Below are positions 37,462 to 46,500 of a stretch of DNA of 64,000 bases, in pieces. Both the position numbers and the translations under genes were made by a program. Source of the DNA: Anaerobiospirillum succiniciproducens DSM 6400. Lineage in GTDB: Bacteria > Pseudomonadota > Gammaproteobacteria > Enterobacterales > Succinivibrionaceae. The notes below the pieces were generated by a model, which did not search any database, was not told the origin of the DNA, and worked only from the letters and a program-made list of their open reading frames with translations. The stretch spans positions 1-64,000 of the forward strand of contig NZ_AXWV01000021.1 in the NCBI RefSeq assembly GCF_000482845.1. Direction: 5' to 3'. Numbering within the stretch: position 1 is the stretch's first letter; the number at the start of each line of letters is the position of its first letter.

Positions 37462-38343
37462 TTAAGCGCTTTGACGCTGTTTGATTGACTCAGGAATTGG
37501 GAACTCACAGATCACCTGACCAGTACCTGATGATGGGAACAGAGGGCAGATAACATCAACTTTCTCTTTGTATTGATCCCAGCCTAACAGGCCTAAGAGC
37601 ATTACGGTGTCATGCATTGCGCCTTCACCCTGGCAAGCTACTGCATACTCAGGAAGCATCTTGCAAAACTCTTCAAAACGACCTTCGGTCCAGAGCTTCA
37701 TAACATGCTCATCAACCTGACGATTGAACTCGTTGGTGAAAGCATTTAAGCCCTCTTCAGCACGGTGATCTGGAATAAAGTAATGGGATAAAGAGCCTGA
37801 TGCGATTACACCAACGTTGCCGTCATAACGCTCAATAGCAGTTAACAGTGCTTCACCCATCTTGCGAGAGTCGCTGTGCAGGTGAGAAGTTAAGAATGCT
37901 GCGATTGAAACAACCTTAAAGTTGCAGCCTTCAACCTGACCCATGTAACGCATTGGCACTAAGGTAGCGTATTCAAGCTCAAGGGAGTCGATTTCATGGC
38001 CCATGGCGCGAACACCGAGCTTACGTGCCTCTTCAGCGATTAACTGACCTAAAACAGGGTTGCCTGTGTGCTCAAATGGCATGTCATGTATGAAGTGAGG
38101 TAATTCGTTGGAGGTGTAGGTACCCTTAAAGTGGCTGCCACAGTTGATGTGGTAAGCAGAGTTAACCAGCCAGTGAGTATCAAAGATAACTACAGTATCA
38201 ACGCCACGATCCATCATACGGTGAGCAATTTCGTGCAAGCCGTCGATTGCTGCTTGACGGCAGCCGTGATGCTTGCCTGGTAATTCAGACAGATATAAAG
38301 AAGGAACGTGAGTTGCCTTACAAGCGAATACAAGCTTTCCCAT
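37462..38343 (-). CDS. hpaD: 3,4-Dihydroxyphenylacetate 2,3-dioxygenase
   Basis: Extradiol ring-cleavage dioxygenase of the LigB (type III) family, Fe(II)-dependent and O2-consuming. Conserved ATHVPSLYLSELPGKHHG, FDTHWLVNSAYHINCG with the iron histidines, and GSLSHYFIPDHRAEEG. 293 residues as in E. coli HpaD (283). I start at 38343 (MGKLV), as in the family, rather than at the frame's first ATG at 38352. Upstream is a 408-base gap holding a long hairpin, so it may have its own promoter. Confidence 0.95.
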   Translation of the reverse strand: MGKLVFACKATHVPSLYLSELPGKHHGCRQAAIDGLHEIAHRMMDRGVDTVVIFDTHWLVNSAYHINCGSHFKGTYTSNELPHFIHDMPFEHTGNPVLGQLIAEEARKLGVRAMGHEIDSLELEYATLVPMRYMGQVEGCNFKVVSIAAFLTSHLHSDSRKMGEALLTAIERYDGNVGVIASGSLSHYFIPDHRAEEGLNAFTNEFNRQVDEHVMKLWTEGRFEEFCKMLPEYAVACQGEGAMHDTVMLLGLLGWDQYKEKVDVICPLFPSSGTGQVICEFPIPESIKQRQSA

Positions 38344-38568
38344 TGTGAACAAGTCCTTGTGATGCCCTCATAACAACGCAGTGTTTGAGTGCAAGAAATC
38401 TATTAACTGAGCTCTATTTGCTAGCAGTAAAAGTGCGACTAGTAAGAGCATCTATAAGAAACTTTCTGATGGGAGATCAGAGAGTTTTTAAAGTAACTTC
38501 TAGCTAAAACCTAGGTAGTGCAACTTAAATTAGGCGTTAAGTTTCAAAAACAACACCTTGTGTAACAA

Positions 38569-38637
38569 AGACTTAAAAGCACGGCGATCAACAAGTAAAA
38601 ACTGCTTGTTGTGATCTTTATCTGTGCTTTTAAGTCT
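38569..38637. repeat. Long near-perfect hairpin between hpaE and hpaD
   Basis: AGACTTAAAAGCAC (38569-38582) pairs perfectly with GTGCTTTTAAGTCT (38624-38637). Inside it, GATCAACAAG (38586-38595) pairs with CTTGTTGTGATC (38604-38615) except one bulge. It divides the hpaG1-G2-E genes from hpaD-F. Confidence 0.85.
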
Positions 38638-38751
38638 GCTTGCTTTCTCCATGTGCCATTGAGGCTACTTGCTTTAGCATCGAGCCGAACTGGCTTGTTA
38701 GCGCCTCTACCTAGGCTTTATTGTGGGTTGGGAGTTAAACCTTTGGTTTAA

Positions 38752-40215
38752 CTAAACGCCCCAACGTGGGATTGGGTGATCGCCAAAGGAGATACATACG
38801 TTCTTAACTTCAGCAAATACCTCAAAGGAGTACTCACCGCCCTCACGGCCAACACCAGAGGCCTTAACGCCACCAAATGGCTGACGGAGGTCACGTACGT
38901 TCTGAGTATTGACGAAGACCATACCAGCCTCAATTGATGAGGACAGACGTAAGATCTTGGAGATGTCCTGAGTCCATACGTATGAAGCCAGACCGTACTC
39001 AACGTCGTTAGCCATAGCCAGGCCTTCTGCCTCGTCCTTAAATGGAATTAAGCACACAACAGGGCCGAAGATTTCTTCTTGGGCGATACGCATCTTGTTG
39101 TTGACGTTGGCAAATACGGTTGGACGGATGAAGTTACCGTTCTTAAGGTGCTCAGGCAGATCAGGACGATCTAAACCACCAGCCATTAAGGTTGCACCCT
39201 CTTCCATACCGATCTTGATGTAGCCAGTAACCTTGTCGTAGTGCTGCTTGGAGATCATGCAACCAACCTGAGTGTTAAAGTCGGTAGGATCGCCAACGAT
39301 TAAGCGCTTGGCACGCTCAGCAAACTTGGCTACAAACTCATCGTAAATGCTCTCTTGAATGAAGATACGAGAGCCAGCGGTGCATCGCTCACCATTGATT
39401 GAGAAGATGGTGAATAAAGCAGCATCCATTGCGCGATCGATGTCAGCATCATCAAAGATGAGTACAGGAGACTTGCCACCAAGCTCCATGGAGTACTTCT
39501 TAATGCCAGCATTCTGCATAATGGCGCGACCAGTCTTGGTACCGCCAGTGAATGAAACTGCGCGTACATCCTTGTGACGTACTAAAGCGTCACCGGCAGT
39601 AGCACCGTAACCCTGAACGATGTTGAATACACCCTTAGGAACACCAGCCTCATTTACGAGCTGACCTAAGAAGTCTGCAGTTAATGGGGATAACTCAGAC
39701 ATCTTTAAAACTGCAGTGTTACCTAAAGCAAGGCAAGGAGCAGTCTTCCAGGTGCCGGTCATGAATGGTACATTCCAAGGTGATACTAATGCACATACAC
39801 CAACTGGCTGCAGTAAGGTGTAGTTCATCATCTTGTTATCAACAGGATAGGTACGACCGTTCATCTGCTGACAAACTTCAGCGAAGAACTCGAAGTTGTG
39901 GGATGCACGTGGAATGAGTACGTTCTTGGTCTGATGGATTGGCAGACCAGTATCCATGGTCTCAAGCTCAGCGATCTTTGAAACGTTCTGATCGATGAGT
40001 TCACCGAGGCGACGCATAATGCGAGCGCGCTCTTTCATTGGGGTGGCAGCCCACTTCGGGAAAGCCTCTTTTGCAGCAGCTACTGCAGCATCAACTTCCT
40101 TAGCACCACCTGATGCTACCTCAGCGATAACCTCACCAGTGGCTGGATTTAAGTCCTCAAAGTACTCGTTTGATGCAACGTTCTCACCGTTGATCCAATG
40201 ATTTACCTTCATCAT
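38752..40215 (-). CDS. hpaE: 5-Carboxymethyl-2-hydroxymuconate semialdehyde dehydrogenase
   Basis: Aldehyde dehydrogenase that oxidises the ring-fission product of HpaD with NAD+. Catalytic Cys in NGERCTAGSR, Glu in MELGGKSPV, and SPWNVPFM at the cofactor site. 487 residues (E. coli 488). Its ATG overlaps the hpaG2 stop by one base (TAATG), so translation is coupled. A hairpin GTTAAACC-TTT-GGTTTAAC lies directly at the stop codon. Confidence 0.95.
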   Translation of the reverse strand: MMKVNHWINGENVASNEYFEDLNPATGEVIAEVASGGAKEVDAAVAAAKEAFPKWAATPMKERARIMRRLGELIDQNVSKIAELETMDTGLPIHQTKNVLIPRASHNFEFFAEVCQQMNGRTYPVDNKMMNYTLLQPVGVCALVSPWNVPFMTGTWKTAPCLALGNTAVLKMSELSPLTADFLGQLVNEAGVPKGVFNIVQGYGATAGDALVRHKDVRAVSFTGGTKTGRAIMQNAGIKKYSMELGGKSPVLIFDDADIDRAMDAALFTIFSINGERCTAGSRIFIQESIYDEFVAKFAERAKRLIVGDPTDFNTQVGCMISKQHYDKVTGYIKIGMEEGATLMAGGLDRPDLPEHLKNGNFIRPTVFANVNNKMRIAQEEIFGPVVCLIPFKDEAEGLAMANDVEYGLASYVWTQDISKILRLSSSIEAGMVFVNTQNVRDLRQPFGGVKASGVGREGGEYSFEVFAEVKNVCISFGDHPIPRWGV

Positions 40216-40988
40216 TATGCAAGGCTCTCCTCGTATTGTTTTTGGGTAATGATGGTGTTGGCGAGTCTTCCCACGCCCTCTACTTCAACCTCAACTAGAT
40301 CGCCGTGTTTAACATCTGACAGACCCTTTGGAGTGCCTGTAGCGATCATGTCGCCCTCATTGAGAGTCATAAACTCAGAGAGATAAGAGATCAAAAACGG
40401 AATTGAGAAGATGATGTCTTTGGTAGTGCCTTCTTGGCGCAACTCACCATTAACAAAAGTTCTGATTGTAAGGTTGTGTGGATCCTTGATGTCATCGCGA
40501 TCCACAATCCAAGGGCCTATTGGAGTGCAGGTATCGCGGCACTTTACCTTTAGGTTTGGTCGGTAGTAGTTCTCAAGATAGTCACGAATTGCGTAGTCGT
40601 TGCAAACGGTGTAACCAGCAACGTAGTCCATGGCCTCTGACTCTTTAATGTTCTTACCAGACTTGCCGATAACTACGACAAGCTCGCACTCGTAGTGCAT
40701 GTAATCAACGTTGTCAGGTCGTACGGTAACGCTCTTGTGACCGGTTAAGGTATTACGTCCCTTTAAGAACACTAATGGTTCTTCTGGGGCTTTGAACTCG
40801 AGTTCAGCAGCGTGGTCAGCGTAGTTCAGACCTAAAGCGAACATGGTGCCTTCACATGGAGGCAGGAACTTTACGCCGTCATCATTAAGTGAAATCTTCT
40901 GACCAGTGCTCTCATCGGTGAGCACATCGTCGTTGTTGATATAACCTACAAACTCGCGTCCTTGGTATGCAATCTTGGCCTTTCTCAT
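40215..40988 (-). CDS. hpaG2: OPET decarboxylase / HHDD isomerase, C-terminal-type subunit
   Basis: Fumarylacetoacetate hydrolase-fold protein, 257 residues. With the product of the next gene it forms the 5-oxopent-3-ene-1,2,5-tricarboxylate decarboxylase / 2-hydroxyhepta-2,4-diene-1,7-dioate isomerase, a single fused protein (HpaG, 429 residues) in E. coli. Seen are the FAH-fold MHYECELVVVIGKSGKN, KCRDTCTPIGPW and GDMIATGTPKGLSDV. It lies 13 bases after hpaG1 and is coupled to hpaE. Confidence 0.93.
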   Translation of the reverse strand: MRKAKIAYQGREFVGYINNDDVLTDESTGQKISLNDDGVKFLPPCEGTMFALGLNYADHAAELEFKAPEEPLVFLKGRNTLTGHKSVTVRPDNVDYMHYECELVVVIGKSGKNIKESEAMDYVAGYTVCNDYAIRDYLENYYRPNLKVKCRDTCTPIGPWIVDRDDIKDPHNLTIRTFVNGELRQEGTTKDIIFSIPFLISYLSEFMTLNEGDMIATGTPKGLSDVKHGDLVEVEVEGVGRLANTIITQKQYEESLA

Positions 40989-41001
40989 TGTGCTCTCCTA
41001 A

Positions 41002-41613
41002 TTAGTTGACCTTAGTTACTAAGGTTTCAAAGCCGTTTGCTTTGATCTCTACTGTGTCGCCTGCTTGAATGGCTACACGAGTTTGAGGAGTGCCCATAAG
41101 AACCATGTCGCCTTCTTGTAAGGTCGCAAAGTCAGTCAGAGCTTCTAAAATCTGACCAGCATTACGTACATAGTCAGCAGTTGAATAGCAGTCCTTTAGC
41201 TCACCATTAATGTAGGTTTCGATGGTCACATTATCAGCATCAACATTGGTGGCCATTGAACCAACTGGGCAAGACTTGTCACGGCACTTGGCCTTAACAG
41301 CTGGACGGTAGAAAGAGCTCTCTGCTAAAGAGATTTCGTTAGCAAGTGCAAAGCCCTTAATGTATTGAGCTGCATCAGATGCATTAATACGGGTAGCGGT
41401 CTTGCCAATGACAATTGCGATGGTTCCGCCTGAGAAATACTGCTCGCCTTGATCTAAAGTGATCTGACCATCGGTGTTATAAGTGTTGCGTGGCTTGATA
41501 AACCAAACGGCTTTTTTAGGCAGAGCTTTGTAAGGAGCCTCCAGAAATGTGTCGTGCCAGTGTTCAGTCTGGCTCTTGTGATTAAGTGCTATTGCAAAAA
41601 CTGTCGGATACAT
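41002..41613 (-). CDS. hpaG1: OPET decarboxylase / HHDD isomerase, N-terminal-type subunit
   Basis: 203 residues, FAH fold, corresponding to the N-terminal half of E. coli HpaG. PTVFAIALNHKSQ, AVWFIKPRNTYN and FYRPAVKAKCRDKSCPVG are characteristic. The frame is open to 41700, but GAGG nine bases before the ATG at 41613 and the family N-terminus set the start there. It is the first gene of the hpa cluster in the direction of transcription. No hpaR-type MarR regulator precedes it. Confidence 0.93.
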   Translation of the reverse strand: MYPTVFAIALNHKSQTEHWHDTFLEAPYKALPKKAVWFIKPRNTYNTDGQITLDQGEQYFSGGTIAIVIGKTATRINASDAAQYIKGFALANEISLAESSFYRPAVKAKCRDKSCPVGSMATNVDADNVTIETYINGELKDCYSTADYVRNAGQILEALTDFATLQEGDMVLMGTPQTRVAIQAGDTVEIKANGFETLVTKVN

Positions 41614-42191
41614 TAGATGGAAACCTCGAGCGGGAATTAATTCGTTTGTTGCAACATTGCATAGCATTGGAATAAGAAATGTGACGGCTATCCCACTCAA
41701 TTCAATTTCTTAGCTGCGTCTAATTGAGAAGTTTTTGATAATGTTTTGCATTGAAAGTGGGATCTACAACAAATAGAACAAGCCGCTATTTATGCCGCTA
41801 ATGCCCGATATTTGGGGCTAGATTAGCTAATTTGCATCTTTGGTAGTTAAGTGGCAGTCAAAGATAGCTTTGTGATCTTCAACGCACAAAGTAGATTACT
41901 AGTTGATTAAAAGTTGTCAGTTGATTCTTAGCATCAGTTGATATGCCAACTTACACAAAGTGCCTATATGTCACTACTCATAAAGCTGATAAATAAGGGA
42001 TTTGTTTGCCATACAAGTGAGTATAAATGGCTATTTGTGATCTAAGTCATGTGCAACTTTTATCAAGAGGAGATGCTTGAGCGCATAAAGCACATGTAAA
42101 TCAGATAAATATGCGGTTTGTGCAGAAATTTAACGAATTTTGCACCATATTGGGATGAAAAATAAACAGCTTTTCATCTTTGTAAAGCCGG

Positions 42192-42449
42192 AAAATGACA
42201 AAAAACGACAAGTACGTACTGAATAACCATTTCTCTTGCTAAAAGTACCAGTGATTTTTAATGTTTGTCCCACTCAAAAAATGACAAATCCTATAAATAC
42301 GCCGTTTATGCCACAAAGGCAGCACACCTGCTAAACCCAAAAGTACCAATCAAACCACAATAAACTTTACTGAACACCCCTTGCTTGTTGGCCTCATAGC
42401 CATTTGATGCAAAACTATAAGTACCTACTGACTAACGAAAAGTACCGGT
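42192..42449. promoter_or_regulatory. Cluster of AAAAGTACC and AAAATGACAAA elements upstream of hpaG1
   Basis: AAAAGTACCAGT at 42241, AAAAGTACCAAT at 42339, ATAAGTACCTAC at 42417 and CTAACGAAAAGTACCGGT at 42432-42449. The last two have their GTACC cores exactly 21 bases apart, two helical turns, as in AraC-type direct half-sites. AAAATGACAAA occurs at 42192, 42278 and 42638. The region 41614-42640 carries no gene. Confidence 0.5.
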
Positions 42450-42643
42450 AGGAAAATCAAAAATTGCCAATCTAAGAGCCAATAGCAGACCTACACACCA
42501 AAGCGATAGAGCTAAGCTTTCATCTATAAGCCGTAAACGATTTTTACTAACCTAACAATCATCTCACTTGCAGCAAGCACAAATTGATAAGCGCTAAGAG
42601 CAAGCAGTGCCAACAAGTAAGGAGACTATGGTAGCCCAAAATG

Positions 42644-42681
42644 ACAAAGCCCGTGATCTTAAAAAAGAACACGGGCTTTGT
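42644..42681 (-). terminator. Terminator of map
   Basis: ACAAAGCCCGTG (42644-42655) pairs with CACGGGCTTTGT (42670-42681), 12 pairs, followed on the minus strand by CATTTTGGG. It ends 36 bases beyond the map stop. Confidence 0.72.
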
Positions 42682-42717
42682 AATATAAATGAACAACAAT
42701 CGCGTTGTTTTTAGTAA

Positions 42718-43521
42718 CTATTTGCGGTTATGCATGATACGAGAGATGATGCCAGCCTCTTCTTCCTCGGGACGGATGGTGAAGATCTCGCAGCCATCTT
42801 CAGTAACTAAGATAGTGTGCTCAAACTGAGCTGAGGCAGACTTATCTGCTGTGGTAACAGTCCAACCATCCTTCTTGTTAACCTTGCACTTCCAGGTGCC
42901 GGCATTAATCATAGGCTCGATAGTAAATGTCATGCCTGCAGCTAAGATGACAGAGTTTTTATTGCGATAGTGAACTACGCTTGGCTCGTCATGGAAGGTA
43001 TTGCCAATGCCATGGCCGCAGTAGTCACGCACAATCGAGAAGCTCTCTTTATCAGCGATCTTCTGAATGACGTCACCAATGTCCATAAGATTAGAGCCAT
43101 GGTGAACAGTCTTTAGCGCTTCATACAAACACTTTTGGGTGGTCTCAACTAAACGGTGGTTAAGCGGAGTTGTTTTGCCGCCCACGATGAACATCTTTGA
43201 GGTGTCACCGTAATACTTGTCTTTAATAACGGTAACATCGATATTCACAATATCGCCTTGCTTTAGCTTGTAGTGGCCAGGGATACCATGGCATACAACT
43301 TCATTTACGGAGATACAGGTGCATTTAGGATAGCCGTGGTAGCCTAAGCATGCTGAGATGGCTTTCTGCTCTTTAGTAATATAGTCCATGCAGATGTCAT
43401 CGAGCTCACCAGTAGTCACGCCTTCTTTAATGTAAGGCTCAATCATAATCAGCACATCGGCAGCTAACTTGCCAGCAACGCGCATCAGTTCGATTTCACT
43501 TGGGCTCTTCAGGTTAATCAT
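42718..43521 (-). CDS. map: Methionine aminopeptidase, type I
   Basis: Removes the initiator methionine from nascent proteins. The five metal ligands are visible: Asp in NIDVTV, Asp in YGDTSKMF, His in YCGHGIG, Glu in FTIEPM and Glu in QFEHTI. 267 residues (E. coli 264). I start at 43521; the ATG at 43533 has no ribosome binding site, while GGAAG precedes the second. In E. coli map is divergent from rpsB; here 11 kb separate them. Confidence 0.96.
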   Translation of the reverse strand: MINLKSPSEIELMRVAGKLAADVLIMIEPYIKEGVTTGELDDICMDYITKEQKAISACLGYHGYPKCTCISVNEVVCHGIPGHYKLKQGDIVNIDVTVIKDKYYGDTSKMFIVGGKTTPLNHRLVETTQKCLYEALKTVHHGSNLMDIGDVIQKIADKESFSIVRDYCGHGIGNTFHDEPSVVHYRNKNSVILAAGMTFTIEPMINAGTWKCKVNKKDGWTVTTADKSASAQFEHTILVTEDGCEIFTIRPEEEEAGIISRIMHNRK

Positions 43522-44656
43522 CTCAACTTCCATTAAAAGGTGTCTATTTAGTTATTGCTAGCTACCTTATACCAAGCAACATGTGCCTTATAGAACATCA
43601 CGCAAGCGCTTAATACTCAGAACACTAGCTACTGTTAGCGTTAGCTAACATAAAAACGTCACCGCTATTGTATGCCAAATCCCTTTTCTATGCACGTTTA
43701 GTTTGTCGCAACCATATTCTTTTAGCGTTTTTACAACTATATAAAGGTGATAATGGCAGAGTAGAGAAGTTGTGCAGCAACCTATCAAGTGGGTATTTAG
43801 ATCTTAGTAGTTAAGTGAAATGAGCTGAATCAAAGGCAAAAAAGTGCATAACCACCGATTGCCTACTACTGAAGTAAAGACAGACGTCGCTGTGCGCATG
43901 CTATGTTAGATAAACGTAATATGTGCCCTTTTGACAATATGATTGCCTGAAATTTGAAGAGCTACAAGAACGATTGTGCTAATGTCAAAGTGCACAACGT
44001 TAGCAATGGTTTTCAAATAATGCGCTGGCGCTTCATGCGATAGTGACTTACAAAAAAAATGAAACTTTGTTACAAAAGCTAACGATAGTTGGATGTGGAT
44101 CACTAAAATACATTAAAGATCATAAGAAGTCACCATGATGGTGCAACCTGAATTAAACTAACATACGAGATAAGATTTCATGCTTCAGAGACTAACTTAT
44201 AGATATGCACTTTCTCTGAAAGCCGTTCTCACATGCTTATAAAAAAATCTGATAAATATCGTATTTGTTTCTTCTAATCGCTAGGTTGCTATTACAACAT
44301 TAATAGCGGCCTTTAAGGTTCAATGCCATAGCGTGTAATTCAATTTAAACGCTGCCACACTTTCGCATTTGACTAGGCCTATGAAAAGTATTTTCATTGA
44401 CTAGGAAAGAAGATTCGTACATTATGCTTTACAACTGGTACATTACGGCTTGTTCGTCGGTACTTATTTATAACACTGTTTGCATGGCTTAATTGCTTAT
44501 GCAGTTCTTCTTGAAGGAAGGCTTAACTTTATCAGGATTAAGTTTGTCTGAGTTTGACAAGAGTGCAAAGGCGCTCATTTGGCAATCCTCTGATCATGGA
44601 GGTGATAGTTAGGCACATCATAGCCTTATGGCTGCGACTCTTGCTTTTAGAAGATT

Positions 44657-44671
44657 AACTCCATAGGAGTT
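44657..44671 (+). promoter_or_regulatory. Hairpin that hides the ribosome binding site of the 36-residue ORF
   Basis: AACTCC-ATA-GGAGTT is a perfect six-pair inverted repeat whose right arm is the GGAG ribosome binding site, six bases before the ATG at 44677. Confidence 0.45.
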
Positions 44672-44676
44672 GTACT

Positions 44677-44787
44677 ATGGCTCAAATCAATACATGCTTT
44701 TATTCTCGTCTAAACGACTACTTGAGCCGTGCTATAGCTCCATTAGTTAGACCCCGATGTAGTCCATCTGTTAATTCTTTAGCCTAA
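44677..44787 (+). CDS. Possible 36-residue leader peptide or small protein
   Basis: ATG at 44677, stop TAA at 44785-44787, with AGGAG well placed. It begins MAQINTCFYSRLND and is moderately basic without a membrane segment. Hairpins lie at both ends: one over the ribosome binding site (44657-44671) and one over the stop codon (AATTCTTT/AAAGAATT, 44773-44794). It precedes the first solute-binding protein gene by about 280 bases, so a leader role is possible. I do not recognise it, and it may not be translated. Confidence 0.35.
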   Translation: MAQINTCFYSRLNDYLSRAIAPLVRPRCSPSVNSLA

Positions 44788-45063
44788 AAGAATTGTAGTC
44801 CTCGTTATTTCGTTTTTCTAACTTCAACCTTTATAAGGTGCTTACGCTGAGTTTGCATCTCGTTTTGCATGCCTTTTAGGCATGAAATGGTTATCTGTTT
44901 TTCTTTACAAAAGTGAGTTCTTAACACCAAAAGATTGCAGGACAAAAGTCGCCCCGAGGCAATACTAGAAACCGTTCGATTTCTGGTAGATGGATTCTTA
45001 TGCCTAGAATCAAGACTTTATTTACACTCTTTTGATGGCAGAGCGGTAAGGGTTTCTATTGTT

Positions 45064-45936
45064 ATGGTCCGCAGAATGTCTTCATTTGCACAGCTTATAT
45101 ATGCTGTTAACAGCTTGTCTAATAAATTTAGAGTCGTTTGTGCCGCTTTGTTAATGCTGATTGCTACTGCCACACTTGTTGCACCTCAAGCACAGGCTGT
45201 TGTTGTGGGCGTAGGGGGTAATAAGCCTTATTTCAACTCAATGAATGGCGTGCGCCTTAAAGTACTAGTTGAGCCACAAAGTGCTCCTTTTGCTATCTTG
45301 CATGATAACGTCGCTCATCCAGTCGGATTTGATATTGACGTAATGTATGATCTGCAGCGCCGTTTAGGCTTTCAGTTAGTTGAAAATCGTTTCTTCCCTG
45401 TAGATGTTAGACAGGGTTTTGACATGCTGTATGCTCATGATGCTGACATGCTGATTGGTGGTCTCGTTGCAAGCGATAAACATGCTAAGAACACCCAAGT
45501 AACCGATGTGATCTATAGCTCTGGACTTAGCATCATTTATTCAAACAAGCATGCTGCAGTAGAGAGCCCAAGTGACATTTCTGAGAATACCAAAATTGGT
45601 GTAAAGCACAGCTCCTCAGCTGAAGAATATATCAGGGGAGTAACTAAGGCCAATCCAAAGGTATATAACAATATCATCATGGCCTACTATGAAGTATCCA
45701 CCGGTGAGATTGATGCTGTAGTTGCTGATCGCCCTTCACTTAAGTACTTTGAAAAACTCATTCCTGTTGCAGATCTCAAGGTATCTGAGTCGATCTTTGA
45801 TGTACAAAGTGGTCAGTTCGTCTTTTACTTATCCAAGCACTTTGAGTACAAGGATGTCATCAATAAAGCTCTAAAGGATATGCAGGCTGACGGCACTATC
45901 TATCGTCTCAGAAAGAAGTGGAACCTCGACTCATAA
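45064..45936 (+). CDS. Periplasmic solute-binding protein, family 3 (orphan)
   Basis: About 290 residues. A long signal peptide (hydrophobic core LLMLIATATLVA, cleavage near AQA) is followed by a type II periplasmic binding fold: HPVGFDIDVMYDLQRRLGFQL, a DMLIGGLVASDKHAKN region, TKIGVKHSSSAEEYIRG, and TGEIDAVVADRPSL. These are features of polar amino acid binding proteins. No permease or ATPase gene is nearby. The gene at 47851 is a paralogue. A frame extends upstream to 44935, but the signal peptide places the start at 45064 or 45076. Confidence 0.85.
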   Translation: MVRRMSSFAQLIYAVNSLSNKFRVVCAALLMLIATATLVAPQAQAVVVGVGGNKPYFNSMNGVRLKVLVEPQSAPFAILHDNVAHPVGFDIDVMYDLQRRLGFQLVENRFFPVDVRQGFDMLYAHDADMLIGGLVASDKHAKNTQVTDVIYSSGLSIIYSNKHAAVESPSDISENTKIGVKHSSSAEEYIRGVTKANPKVYNNIIMAYYEVSTGEIDAVVADRPSLKYFEKLIPVADLKVSESIFDVQSGQFVFYLSKHFEYKDVINKALKDMQADGTIYRLRKKWNLDS

Positions 45937-45968
45937 CCACAAACAAATAGTTAACACAACTCACTTTA

Positions 45969-45996
45969 AGTGGCAGAAGCCATACTTTCTGCCACT
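45969..45996 (+). terminator. Hairpin after the first binding protein gene
   Basis: AGTGGCAGAA (45969-45978) pairs with TTCTGCCACT (45987-45996), about 30 bases after the stop. A T-run is lacking. Confidence 0.5.
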
Positions 45997-46077
45997 AAAT
46001 ACCATGCTAGCAATCCTCACGATCTTAACTATCATCTCTAACTTAATTTCAAATCACATCCCAAAAACAACTTAAAA

Positions 46078-46500
46078 GATCGCAACCTCATCGCTCTTAA
46101 CTCTCCTCAAGCAACTAAAAATGATCGCAACCCCATTGCTCTGATCTCTCCTCAAGCAACTAAAAAAGATCGCAACCCCATTGCTCTGATCTATCCTCAA
46201 GCAACTAAAAAGATCGCAGCTCCATCGCTCTTAACGCTCCTCAAGCAACTAAAAAGATCGCAGCTCCATCGCTCTTAACGCTCCTCAAGCAACTAAAAAA
46301 GAACGCAGCTCCATCGCGCTTAACGCTCCTCAAGTAACTAAAAAAAGATTGTGAGGCTATCGTTCTGATCTCTTCTGTTGTGGTTGGCTTCAAAGATCGC
46401 AGCCCTCCTCATTCTGATCTTTCGTCCACCAAAAGGCACTTTAAAAGATCGCAGTCAGCAATCTGATTTTTGCCAGAACAACTTTAAAGATAGCGATCAT
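46078..46500. repeat. 44-46-bp tandem repeat, six good and three decayed copies
   Basis: Units start with GATCGCA at 46078, 46123, 46168, 46212 and 46256, with GAACGCA at 46301, and end with CCTCAAGCAACTAAAAA. More divergent units start at 46347, 46395, 46447 and 46489. The whole unit is repeated, without unique spacers, so this is not a CRISPR. Every early unit carries at least one GATC, several carry two. Confidence 0.95.

Noticed and set aside
40215-41613. hpaG broken by a frameshift
   Set aside because: Both halves have their own start and ribosome binding site and full FAH folds. Two-gene forms of HpaG are known.
46078-46500. CRISPR array
   Set aside because: The complete 44-46-bp unit is repeated, with no unique spacers and no cas genes nearby.
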